Of a stretch of 64,000 bases of DNA, positions 43,511 to 51,533 are shown in pieces; position 1 is the first letter of the stretch, and every line of letters starts with the position of its first letter. The notes below the pieces were generated by a model. It saw only the letters and a list, made by a program, of their open reading frames with translations, did not search any database and was not told where the DNA came from. Location of the stretch: positions 18,510-82,509 of the forward strand of contig JAZOUB010000016.1 in NCBI GenBank assembly GCA_045657945.1. The letters run 5' to 3'. A program made the translations under genes and the position numbers. Origin of the DNA: HGM04593 sp045657945. Its GTDB lineage: Bacteria > Bacteroidota > Bacteroidia > Bacteroidales > Bacteroidaceae.

Positions 43511-43599
43511 AGATTCCTCGTCGTTTCGCTCTGTCGGGATGACATACCCGTGTTTTTGTCATGTCGAGTGAATACGAGACATCTCTTGAAGAGATGTCA
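43511..43599. repeat. Dispersed repeat (CTCG..CGCTC..GGGATGACA type) with hairpin
   Basis: This non-coding stretch begins agattcctcgtcgtttcgct and contains gggatgaca; a related sequence is at 63688-63717. It ends in a hairpin with 9-bp arms (gacatctct / agagatgtc, 43577-43597). Elements of this look are scattered through many Bacteroidales genomes. It separates promoter site 5 from its gene. Confidence 0.45.
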
Positions 43600-43602
43600 C
43601 AT

Positions 43603-43634
43603 ACAATATAGAAACAGAGAAGCCGAATTTCAAA
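43603..43634 (-). promoter_or_regulatory. Shared island promoter, site 5
   Basis: Minus strand: TTTGAAATTCGGCTTCTCTGTTTC then TATATTGT. It is 125 bp before the nucleotidase start, farther than the others because a repeat lies between. Confidence 0.6.
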
Positions 43635-43666
43635 AACAGATCGATTATTTAAGGTATTTTAACAAA

Positions 43667-43692
43667 AAACACGAGCGAATTCGCTCGTGTTT
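43667..43692 (-). terminator. Terminator of the 147-residue LRR gene
   Basis: A perfect 26-bp palindrome (arms of 13, centre GAATTC) is followed on the minus strand by TTTGTT, 31 bp after the stop. Confidence 0.85.
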
Positions 43693-43723
43693 ACGATAAT
43701 ATCTTATCACTCTGTATTGTGTT

Positions 43724-44167
43724 TCAATCCCAATGGCTCCAACTGTCATCCGGGTCTATTGAGGCTGCCGCTCCCGTCTGCAATAATCCGGCAAGTCCAT
43801 TGAACGGTTTGTCTAAAGTCTGTTTTGCGCAACAGCCAAAGCGCACTTCAATCCTCTGTACATCACCGCGCAAGTTCACCTCCTGCAAATTGTGACAGTT
43901 ACGGAAAGCATTGGGGTCTATCTCCTTTACCGATGAGGGTAGGCTCACGCTCCTTAGCTGTGGCAGCGCCTGGAATGTAGTTTGCCCAATTCTTGTTATT
44001 CCCTGACACCAAATCTCCACTGCAACCAATGTGTTGCGGTCGGCATTTTTAACTGCATCGTGCAGTTCATCCTCGTTCTTTATCTTGACCTCTTTTATTG
44101 TCTCTTCACCATTCTCTTCAAATGTGAATAATGCACAATCCTTAAAACTTCTGATTCGTATTGCCAT
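43724..44167 (-). CDS. Small LRR_5 protein
   Basis: The central part of this 147-residue protein holds about two BspA-type repeats (LRSVSLPSSVKEIDPNAFRN and LQEVNLRGDVQRIEV). It has no signal peptide, so it is probably intracellular. The N-terminal ~60 residues are unrecognised. It is a single-gene unit from shared promoter site 6 to a palindromic terminator. Confidence 0.75.
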   Translation of the reverse strand: MAIRIRSFKDCALFTFEENGEETIKEVKIKNEDELHDAVKNADRNTLVAVEIWCQGITRIGQTTFQALPQLRSVSLPSSVKEIDPNAFRNCHNLQEVNLRGDVQRIEVRFGCCAKQTLDKPFNGLAGLLQTGAAASIDPDDSWSHWD

Positions 44168-44244
44168 TGTTGTGTTTTTTTGTGGTTTATTTTATACTTG
44201 GCAGTTGTAGACTTTGGGTCCTGCTGTTGCATTTTATTCCATCG

Positions 44245-44276
44245 CTAATATAGAAACATTTTTGCAGTAATTCAAA
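44245..44276 (-). promoter_or_regulatory. Shared island promoter, site 6
   Basis: Minus strand: TTTGAATTACTGCAAAAATGTTTC then TATATTAG, 78 bp before the ATG at 44167. Confidence 0.7.
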
Positions 44277-44310
44277 AAATAGGGCGATTTTATTTTCCCT
44301 TAAAAGCAAT

Positions 44311-44339
44311 ATCATGCACCCTCGACGAGGGTGCATGAT
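44311..44339 (-). terminator. Terminator of the Sel1/LRR gene unit
   Basis: The stem atcatgcaccct / agggtgcatgat has a 5-nt loop and lies 26 bp after the 66-residue gene. The minus-strand tail is ATTGCTTTT. Confidence 0.7.
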
Positions 44340-44364
44340 GTTCGTCAGGGTAGTGTATATACTA

Positions 44365-44565
44365 TCAGATTTCTACTACAAGCTTCGCCAAGTCTTCATT
44401 GTTAAGCAACTCTTTGAAATAGTCGCCCTTGCCGGCAGGTACTTCAGAATCACTTAATTGTTGATTGCTTGTTTCAAATACAACCGAGCGTAATTTGTTA
44501 TCAATAAATTTAAAATAACAAACATCCCATTTTGCATCGGCCCAGATAACATTTTTAATCTCCAC
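44365..44565 (-). CDS. 66-residue protein of unknown function
   Basis: This small acidic protein (MEIKNVIWADAKWDVCYFKF, end EDLAKLVVEI) is not recognised. It begins 36 bp after the large Sel1/LRR gene on the same strand and precedes a terminator, so it is likely the second gene of that unit. Confidence 0.5.
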   Translation of the reverse strand: MEIKNVIWADAKWDVCYFKFIDNKLRSVVFETSNQQLSDSEVPAGKGDYFKELLNNEDLAKLVVEI

Positions 44566-44601
44566 ACCCTGATTATAGTGCGATTCTAATTAGTCTACTA
44601 C

Positions 44602-47421
44602 TTAAACATTTTCCCGAATGATGCGAGTTTCCTCGGGAACACCTAATTTGTCTATATTCGTGATGTGGGTAGGGATGGTGATAGAGGTCAGTCTAGAGCA
44701 ACCCTTAAATGCATCATTTCCAATGCTTGTAACACTGCTGGGGATGGTGATAGAGGTCAGGTTCTTGCAAAACATAAATGCCTTTTCTCCAATGCTGATC
44801 ACACTGCTGGGGATGGCGATTGAGGTCAGGCTTTTACAACCACAAAAAGTCTCAGGTCCAATGCTGGTCACACTGCTTGGGATGGTGATAGAAGTTAGGC
44901 TCTCGCAATCAAAAAATGCCACATCTCCAATGCTAGTCACACTGCTGGGTATGGTGATTGAGGTCAGGTTATCGCACTTCCAAAATGCCCCCTCTCCAAT
45001 GCTGGTCACACTGCTGGGGATAGTGATAGAGGTCAGGCTCCTGCACCCACGAAATGCCTTCTTTCCAATGCTGGTCACACTGCTGGGGATGGTGATAGAA
45101 GTTAGGCTCTCGCAATCATAAAATGCCACATCTCCAATGCTAGTCACACTGCTGGGTATGGTGATTGAGGTCAGGTTATCGCACCCCCAAAATGCCCCCT
45201 CTCCAATGCTGGTCACACTGCTGGGGATAGTGATAGAGGTCAGGCTAGAGCAACCACTAAATGCCCAATCTCCAATACTGGTCACACTGCTGGGGATGGC
45301 GATTGAGGTCAGGCTTTTACAACCACCAAAAGTCTTAGGTCCAATGCTGGTCACACTGCTGGGGATAGTGATAGAGGTCAGGCTCTCGCACCAACCAAAT
45401 GCCGCCTCTCCAATGCTGGTTACTCCTTTAGGAATGTTTATGCTTGTCAAATCCTCGCAGCCAGAAAAGGCGTTCATCTCAATCTCGGTAGTTCCATCAG
45501 GAATGATTCCAACTCCATCCTCTACTTCGTAGCCTTCAATATCTTCATCATCTTCATCATCATTCCATTCCTCGTCTTCATCTTCATTATCATTCCATTC
45601 GTCGTCTTCATCTTCATCATCATTCCATTCGTCATCGCAGTCCCAATCTTCATCATCGCTGTCTACGGGTTCATAAGCAGGTACATACTCCGCTATCTTC
45701 TCCAAATACGACTTGTATTCTTCAAAGACCTCATTCTCTGGCTTGTCGATTAACACCTCGCCGTTATATTCAATCTTGAGATTTGAGTAACCTACATCAT
45801 CCCATAGAAATACATAGAGCAGAACCATAAGTGCCAGTTTCTGCCTGTCATTTACATCAATATCTGTATGGGTAATGAACAATTCAGCTATAGTATTGAA
45901 CCTTTCCAAAGTCATATCATCCACTTGATATAACATACACCCGGTTTCTTCAAAAACCTCACTTTCTAACCATTTTTTAAATGTATCTTCACCAAAACAA
46001 GATGATATTACCATTGAACCATACTGCTCAAAGATTTCACAAAATATTTCTTTATTGTCCATATTAGTTAAAGATTTTTTTTGATATTCTATTGCCTCTT
46101 CATTCCCTTGCTCGGCAGCCTTGCGATACCACTTCTCGGCCTCTTTACTGTTGCCATTCTTGCTATAGAACTCACCAAGTGACAATTGTGCCTCGGCATT
46201 GCCCTGTTCGGCAGCCTTCAGGTACCATTTCTCGGCTTCATCATCGTCGCTTGGAACTCCCCAACCATACTCGTAGAAAACGCCAATCTGTTGCTGTGCC
46301 TCGGCGTGTCCCTGCTTGGCTGCCTCGAGATACCATTTGGCAGCCTCATCATAGCCATCGGCAAGGTAATAGAGCCTGCCAAGTTCGAACTGTGCTTTGG
46401 CGTGTCCTTGCTCTGCCGCTTTCAAGTACCATTCTGCTGCTTCATCCTCATCCTCATCAACGCCTCTTCCGGCAAAGTAACATTCACCAAGCATATACTG
46501 CGCTTTGGCGTGTCCCTGTTCAGCTGCTTTCAAATACCATTTGACAGCTTTCTCTTCATCTTCCGGCTTGCCGTTATTGCCATAGTAGTAGTCCTCGGCA
46601 GTGCGATAACAGCTTTCGGCGTCCTCCGCCTTGTTTGCGGTTGCCTTGCTCTTCTTTTCGACGGCAACCTTGCAGTCTGCGGCCTGTAGCTCGGCTGCTT
46701 TTGCCATTGCCTCGGGGCTGAGAGGCTCTGGCAGTCCCGGTAACTCTCTGATTCCCTGTGCAAAGGCTTTCTTGTACCATTTCACCCTCTCCTTTTCATC
46801 TCTTGGATGTCCTTTAAATGGCTGGTTATAGAGATCCCCCAATGCATATTGTGCCCAGCCGTTTCCCTGCTCGGCAGCTTTGTGGTACCACTCGAATGCA
46901 AGGTCAATGTCGCTTTCAACTCCCCAACCTCGTCTGTAGCATCCTGCGAGTTGCACCTGCGCCTCGGCCAGTCCCATCTCGGCAGCTTTCAGGTACCATT
47001 CGGCGGCCTTCTTGCCGTTCTGTTTCTTGCCATTGATTCCAAGGTGGTATTCCATGGCTGTGTTGTAACATGCCACAACATCGTTCTCCACGGCAGCTTC
47101 GGCATTGGCACTCTTGCTGCTCTTTTTCTTGTCTCCGGCTGCGACAGCCTCATCTGTGACAGTGGTCTTCACTGCCATTTCAACAATCTTTGCTCCGCAC
47201 TCGGGGCAGAACTTGCTCTCGGTCTCGATCTTGCAGTTGGGGCACATCTTAACCATCTTCTCTACCACCTCTACGGTCTTTGCACCGCACTCGGGGCAGA
47301 ACTTGCTTTCTACCTCAATATTGCAGTTGGGGCATATTCTTTGTGTTTTCTCAATGAGCTTTGTTCCGCACTCAGGGCAGAACTTGCCGTCGAATTCCTG
47401 TTTACAGTTTGGACAATACAT
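44602..47421 (-). CDS. Zinc-ribbon / Sel1 / BspA-LRR fusion protein
   Basis: This 939-residue protein has four parts. Residues 1-80 hold three zinc ribbons (CPNCKQEFDGKFCPECG and two more). About 110-460 are seven or more Sel1 repeats of ~36 residues (WYLKAAEQGHAKAQYMLGEC). About 470-590 is a helical domain, then a highly acidic Asp/Glu/Trp/Asn stretch (about 595-640). About 650-935 are 12 LRR_5 repeats of 23 residues (LTSITIPSSVTSIGEKAF). There is no signal peptide. Zinc ribbon with Sel1 suggests an intracellular scaffold. The 69-bp LRR units are nearly identical in DNA (44660-45480), so repeat number may vary. Its own promoter differs from the shared block. Confidence 0.85.
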   Translation of the reverse strand: MYCPNCKQEFDGKFCPECGTKLIEKTQRICPNCNIEVESKFCPECGAKTVEVVEKMVKMCPNCKIETESKFCPECGAKIVEMAVKTTVTDEAVAAGDKKKSSKSANAEAAVENDVVACYNTAMEYHLGINGKKQNGKKAAEWYLKAAEMGLAEAQVQLAGCYRRGWGVESDIDLAFEWYHKAAEQGNGWAQYALGDLYNQPFKGHPRDEKERVKWYKKAFAQGIRELPGLPEPLSPEAMAKAAELQAADCKVAVEKKSKATANKAEDAESCYRTAEDYYYGNNGKPEDEEKAVKWYLKAAEQGHAKAQYMLGECYFAGRGVDEDEDEAAEWYLKAAEQGHAKAQFELGRLYYLADGYDEAAKWYLEAAKQGHAEAQQQIGVFYEYGWGVPSDDDEAEKWYLKAAEQGNAEAQLSLGEFYSKNGNSKEAEKWYRKAAEQGNEEAIEYQKKSLTNMDNKEIFCEIFEQYGSMVISSCFGEDTFKKWLESEVFEETGCMLYQVDDMTLERFNTIAELFITHTDIDVNDRQKLALMVLLYVFLWDDVGYSNLKIEYNGEVLIDKPENEVFEEYKSYLEKIAEYVPAYEPVDSDDEDWDCDDEWNDDEDEDDEWNDNEDEDEEWNDDEDDEDIEGYEVEDGVGIIPDGTTEIEMNAFSGCEDLTSINIPKGVTSIGEAAFGWCESLTSITIPSSVTSIGPKTFGGCKSLTSIAIPSSVTSIGDWAFSGCSSLTSITIPSSVTSIGEGAFWGCDNLTSITIPSSVTSIGDVAFYDCESLTSITIPSSVTSIGKKAFRGCRSLTSITIPSSVTSIGEGAFWKCDNLTSITIPSSVTSIGDVAFFDCESLTSITIPSSVTSIGPETFCGCKSLTSIAIPSSVISIGEKAFMFCKNLTSITIPSSVTSIGNDAFKGCSRLTSITIPTHITNIDKLGVPEETRIIRENV
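44660..45480 (-). repeat. Tandem 69-bp repeats coding LRR units
   Basis: About 12 units of 69 bp repeat the core ctggggatggtgatagaggt. A two-unit block (the units reading DNLT..DVAF and ESLT..) occurs twice, showing recent duplication of pairs. Confidence 0.8.
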
Positions 47422-47545
47422 AGGTCTTATAAGTTTTTGTTCTGTTGTCTTTTAATCGTTGTGCTCTATAAATGCAAAGAAAGCGAAAAGAAAACAATTC
47501 ACCCCCCCATTTTGTTAAATATTGTTAAACAATTGCTTTGCATAA

Positions 47546-47743
47546 AGCTCTCCCACCTTGATGTAACAAGGGGGGAGTGCCCTTCACGGGCGAGGGGGAA
47601 TTAAACTTTGCTCCTCTCCGTCACTTCGTGACACCTCCCCTCCGAGAGTGGAGGAACTTTTTGGTTTTCTTGCCTGTGTTAGCTCTCCCACCTTGATGTA
47701 ATAAGGGGGGAGTGCCCTTCATGGGCGAGGGGGAATTAAACTT
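47546..47743. repeat. Two 63-bp direct repeats in a non-coding gap
   Basis: Positions 47546-47608 and 47681-47743 differ at only two bases; both begin agctctcccaccttgatgta. Between them lies a hairpin (gtcac ttc gtgac) within ctcctctcc...ggagagg-like sequence. The gap 47422-47827 holds no gene. The repeat resembles the 'CTCCCACC...GGGGGGAG' filler found dispersed in Bacteroidales. Confidence 0.6.
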
Positions 47744-47827
47744 GTTTAATAGATAATGCTTGCAGCAATAGGTCGCGCGTAGCACTGACAAAGGTAGTGC
47801 AGCGCGGGTTGCGAAAAGCAAGCGTTA

Positions 47828-48430
47828 TCAATTTATCGCATTTGCGCCCATATGTGGGCTCAAAAGAAGGGGGATAATTACATTGAGCACGGTAATCACC
47901 ATCACGGCAAAGCTCCAGTTCTTCAGGTAGATGTACAGCACCTCGGCCCAGTCGAATTTCTTGAATTTCCAGCAATGGTAGCTTATGTCGCCGTCTTTTT
48001 TTGTTGATAGGCTGTCTATCTGAATCATCTTCCTGTTCTCAAAGAAACAGTATCGTCCGGTAGGTATCAAAGGAATGTACATAATACTCAAGAAACTATA
48101 GCAGTTGCCGTCAAAGCGCCCGAACAGTACATTGCCATTTCCAAAGAGGCTTGTAAAGTGCTCAAATGCAAAAAACTTCTTGTATGCGGTCATGGGATGG
48201 TACTTCCTGTTCGTGAACAACGGGTAATATACATGCTTGCTGAAGAAATAGACTGCTGCTGCCCAACAGAACACCGTGAAGTGTGTGCTGCCACGATAAC
48301 CGTTCTGCACTCCAAGGATAATGACTGCAACAATGAGGCTATAGCCTATGATGTTGTTTGCCATGCTCCACGCAGCCTGTTGTTTCTTTACAAACCGTGC
48401 TTTCTTTATTTCGTCTTCAAAATTTTCCAT
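47828..48430 (-). CDS. Four-helix membrane protein of unknown function
   Basis: This 200-residue protein has predicted membrane segments at about residues 26-45, 50-70, 112-130 and 170-190 (for example NNIIGYSLIVAVIILGVQNG and FAVMVITVLNVIIPLLL). The N-terminus is charged and cytoplasmic. It is not recognised. It follows two soluble unknown genes on the same strand (gap 30 bp) and may be the last gene of their unit. Confidence 0.6.
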   Translation of the reverse strand: MENFEDEIKKARFVKKQQAAWSMANNIIGYSLIVAVIILGVQNGYRGSTHFTVFCWAAAVYFFSKHVYYPLFTNRKYHPMTAYKKFFAFEHFTSLFGNGNVLFGRFDGNCYSFLSIMYIPLIPTGRYCFFENRKMIQIDSLSTKKDGDISYHCWKFKKFDWAEVLYIYLKNWSFAVMVITVLNVIIPLLLSPHMGANAIN

Positions 48431-48460
48431 GTTGAGTTTTTATTATTAAATCATTCCAGT

Positions 48461-48991
48461 TCAATATCCTAAGAATACCTTATCTACAGCCTTTTCCAAA
48501 AAACTTGTTTCATCATCAACTATCTTGCACAGGATTCTTATTTGGCTCTCACTCAGTTTTTCCTTTATCTCTTCGTGTGCATCGTAACATCTCAGGCTGT
48601 TTTTGATACATTTCAGTTTGTTGGTTCTCCAACCTCTGTTTTCTTTTCCGCCAAAGCTGTGGGTTCTGATGCTCCACTTTGTGCTTTCGACCATCTTGAC
48701 CAGTTCGTCCCAAGTGTAACGGAAAAACTCTTTTTTGTATGGGACTTCATAGGTCTGATGTTCTTTCTTCACTATAAAGTAGAGCTCGTCATCCAGGTGC
48801 ATTATCTTATAAACCTCGAAATCGTCATAGTAATATCCCTTTATTGGGACAAGCAACCGTAACCACCCCTTTGGAGTAATCTTTATTTTACCTATGTACG
48901 AATCTATGATTCCAATGTTGTAGGATGTCAAGCCGTGCTGTTTCATCAGTTTCTTTATGAGGTCGAGCAACTCTTTCTCTTCAGTACTCAT
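48461..48991 (-). CDS. 176-residue protein of unknown function
   Basis: I start at the ATG at 48991 (MSTEEKELLDLIKKLMKQHG), because an extension to 49081 would overlap the upstream gene. It is soluble, basic and Tyr/Lys-rich (KGYYYDDFEVYKIMHLDDEL). Not recognised. It begins 11 bp after the 217-residue gene. Confidence 0.55.
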   Translation of the reverse strand: MSTEEKELLDLIKKLMKQHGLTSYNIGIIDSYIGKIKITPKGWLRLLVPIKGYYYDDFEVYKIMHLDDELYFIVKKEHQTYEVPYKKEFFRYTWDELVKMVESTKWSIRTHSFGGKENRGWRTNKLKCIKNSLRCYDAHEEIKEKLSESQIRILCKIVDDETSFLEKAVDKVFLGY

Positions 48992-49002
48992 ATACTCTCG
49001 CT

Positions 49003-49656
49003 TTAATAAATTCTCACCATTTTCTCGTCGTCCACAACCTTGCCAATAGTGATGCTGTCGGGAAGTGGTGCGACAACGCAATCGGTCAACAACTCTTCAT
49101 ACGACAAGCCGTTTTGGACAATTGTACCTGTAATGTCGCGGAAACTCCAGTTGCTGCGGAGTGAGTCGTTGGCTTTGAGTACCGGGATTACAAGGAAATC
49201 CAGGTTCTCCTGCAGATAATCCTTGAATGTGTCAAGTCTCATCAGTCCCACGGCACCATGGTCGAGCAGGTTGTCAAACGGAATGCGGCTCAAAGCCTCC
49301 AATGTCTTTTTCAAATTGTCGGCAAGTTTCTCCTCTTCCTCATAATTATTAGAATTGAGAGCCTCGGCCAGTGCTGTGCACTGTTCCTTGAGCATGGTAT
49401 GTGCCTTGTCGGCAAAAGCAAACAACGAATAGTGGAAGATAAAGGTTGTGAGGTTTGCCTGTGCCTCGACATTGGCAAGCTGGTTACCGTTGCGGCGCAA
49501 CATCTCTTGCGACAGTGGCAACAGTTCTATAAGAGCATTCTGCAACTTGGCCAATATAGCACATCCGCTCTCGGCAGTTTCCAAAAGCTCTTGGTAATCG
49601 CACTCTAAAATCTCTCTCAATGTGTACGCTGGTTTTGGGCCATCAATCCTAAGCAT
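49003..49656 (-). CDS. 217-residue helical protein of unknown function
   Basis: This mostly alpha-helical soluble protein (MLRIDGPKPAYTLREILECD, then LAEALNSNNYEEEEKLADNL) is not recognised. It is the first gene of a three-gene unit driven by shared promoter site 7. Confidence 0.6.
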   Translation of the reverse strand: MLRIDGPKPAYTLREILECDYQELLETAESGCAILAKLQNALIELLPLSQEMLRRNGNQLANVEAQANLTTFIFHYSLFAFADKAHTMLKEQCTALAEALNSNNYEEEEKLADNLKKTLEALSRIPFDNLLDHGAVGLMRLDTFKDYLQENLDFLVIPVLKANDSLRSNWSFRDITGTIVQNGLSYEELLTDCVVAPLPDSITIGKVVDDEKMVRIY

Positions 49657-49711
49657 AGTAGTGGTGTTTTTTATGTTATTGAATTATTGTTTCCTTCTCC
49701 TCGAAGCATAT

Positions 49712-49743
49712 ATAATATAGAAACAAAAGGAAAAAAATTCAAA
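49712..49743 (-). promoter_or_regulatory. Shared island promoter, site 7
   Basis: Minus strand: TTTGAATTTTTTTCCTTTTGTTTC then TATATTAT, 56 bp before the ATG at 49656. Confidence 0.7.
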
Positions 49744-49856
49744 GTCAAGAGACTCTTTGAGTAAAAATAATTTTCAACACATTGAAACACAACGAGATGT
49801 GAAAAGTTAAAGTTTGTTAAAACTGCATTTGGAAACTGATTGCAGACACAAAAAAA

Positions 49857-49879
49857 CACCCTGCCGATGGGGCAGGGTG
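49857..49879 (-). terminator. Terminator of the mcrBC operon
   Basis: A 9-bp G/C stem (caccctgcc / ggcagggtg) with a 5-nt loop is followed on the minus strand by TTTTTTTGTG, 69 bp after the mcrC stop. Confidence 0.85.
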
Positions 49880-49947
49880 AGTCTGTTGATGTGGTATTCT
49901 CAATACTTCTTTTTCTTTACATTTTGGCAACGCCTAAAGGCTTAACT

Positions 49948-51522
49948 TCATTCAAAATTTGATATGTGTTTGCGTATGCGTTCTATCATTTCCTGTATGG
50001 AATTTTCCATAATCTCGCCATTGAAATTTTCAGCATCATCGTTGCATACGATACCATCTATAATGAACTTTGTATCGAATTTGCCTCCCTCTTTACCAAA
50101 CAGATGATGACATTTGTCTATCTCTTTTTCAATTTCATCCTTTGTTACAGGATATAATAATCCTCCCAACAACACTTTGCCTTGTGGGTAGGCATGCTGG
50201 AAATATTGCATGTATGTATGGATCTGAAAAAAGTCCGTACGGTCAACATCAATCTTCTCACCTTTCATGCGCTTGTATTTGGCATCAAGTACAAGGAATT
50301 GCTTTTCTCCATTCACATTGCGCTGCAACACAATGTCAGGAATAATTTTTGTCCTGAAGAAACTTCCTTCGTAAATGTGTAGTTGTTTACATTCTTCTAT
50401 AGTCCACACGCTCCAGCCGTCATCCTTCAGTCCCTCGCCAAGTTTCTTGCGCAAGAAGGCCTCCCATATTTCGGCCATGTCAACAAATACGCAATCCGAA
50501 ACAATGCTCGAATTTTTCAAACTCATGTTCCTGTTCTGTATGACATCCCATGAGAAATCCACCAATGGCTTCCACGAAGCATAAATGCTCTTATAGCTGA
50601 TGCGACGGTAATCGGCTTCGGTAATGTCGAACGCAGTTCCCTTGTATGTGCTGTTCAGGGTATTTATTGTATCCTTGACCGATTGTGGTATTTCTGCATT
50701 CGCGTTATCGGTTTTGGTATTTCCCTTTTTCTTGGAATCTTCCTTTATTCCTTTTTCTTTTGTTATATCCCTTGACAGAATACGGTTTGCCTCATAAACA
50801 ATCTTGCATATCCGTTCATCAAAATCCTTTTCAAAAGTGTTGGTGACAATTTCGCGTTTTTTTAGCCAGGGCATTATTGTGCGTTGCACATCAATGGCGC
50901 CACGCACAGTGGTGCCTTGATGTGTCTTTTTCAGGCTTCTTCGTGGAAGCCCGTGTCGGCAAGCCTTTGCACATCTGTCTATCCATTGTTTCCTGCGCAA
51001 GAGATGCAGAATGCTGTTGAACCAGTCGTCTGTAAATGTTGCGTTTGTTTCACTGTCGTTCCGGCTATATTTTATGTTATATACATCCTCTACAACTTTC
51101 AACAGGAATTTTTCGCCATATCGTGGGCGAATGGAAATCTGTGTATCTCCAATATTCGCTATTCCAATGTGTCGTCCCGCCCACCACAATGTCTGTAAAG
51201 TATACTTGGACTGCTCCTGACCGCTTCCTTCTTCCCGGTATTCCTGCTGATTGGCAGCGTCTTCTTCGCCAGTTGTGTCACAGTTCTTGTAGTATCCGGT
51301 CCTCAGCGAGAGTATCATCTCGCCCTCTTCTAAAGCCTTTGGATTGGCTTCCAGAAAATAATTGGACAGGGTAAGTAACGCATACTCTTTTTGAGCCTTG
51401 TCTTTTAGAACAGATGCTTTCAACTTGGTTGCAGGCACCTCTGGTCTTATGAGAGTCCTGTTCCCTTTATTGACTTCATAGAACGGACTGCAGTCACGAG
51501 CCTCTATTTCTTTTTTAGCCAT
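49948..51522 (-). CDS. mcrC: McrC-like subunit of a type IV restriction system
   Basis: This 524-residue protein has the McrC pattern. The N-terminal beta domain contains ISIRPRYGEKFLLKVVEDVY, and the C-terminal PD-(D/E)XK nuclease core is IIPDIVLQRNVNGEKQFLVL followed by DAKYKRMKG (Asp, Asp-x-Lys). McrC is the nuclease and the activator of the McrB GTPase. It is longer than E. coli McrC (~350), which is usual in Bacteroidota. It starts 11 bp after mcrB. Confidence 0.88.
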   Translation of the reverse strand: MAKKEIEARDCSPFYEVNKGNRTLIRPEVPATKLKASVLKDKAQKEYALLTLSNYFLEANPKALEEGEMILSLRTGYYKNCDTTGEEDAANQQEYREEGSGQEQSKYTLQTLWWAGRHIGIANIGDTQISIRPRYGEKFLLKVVEDVYNIKYSRNDSETNATFTDDWFNSILHLLRRKQWIDRCAKACRHGLPRRSLKKTHQGTTVRGAIDVQRTIMPWLKKREIVTNTFEKDFDERICKIVYEANRILSRDITKEKGIKEDSKKKGNTKTDNANAEIPQSVKDTINTLNSTYKGTAFDITEADYRRISYKSIYASWKPLVDFSWDVIQNRNMSLKNSSIVSDCVFVDMAEIWEAFLRKKLGEGLKDDGWSVWTIEECKQLHIYEGSFFRTKIIPDIVLQRNVNGEKQFLVLDAKYKRMKGEKIDVDRTDFFQIHTYMQYFQHAYPQGKVLLGGLLYPVTKDEIEKEIDKCHHLFGKEGGKFDTKFIIDGIVCNDDAENFNGEIMENSIQEMIERIRKHISNFE

Positions 51523-51533
51523 TATTTAGTTGC

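Noticed and set aside
44660..45480. Possible CRISPR array (regular 69-bp periodicity)
   Set aside because: Units are fully repetitive with no unique spacers and encode LRR residues in frame; not a CRISPR array.
44618..45532. Plus-strand repetitive ORFs (MLVTLLGMVIEVR-like units)
   Set aside because: These are antisense to the LRR repeats of the gene at 44602-47421; the periodicity comes from the real gene.
46092..47604. Several plus-strand ORFs up to 265 codons opposite the Sel1/LRR gene
   Set aside because: They are reverse-frame shadows of tandem repeats, which keep several frames open; their apparent repeats mirror the coding strand.
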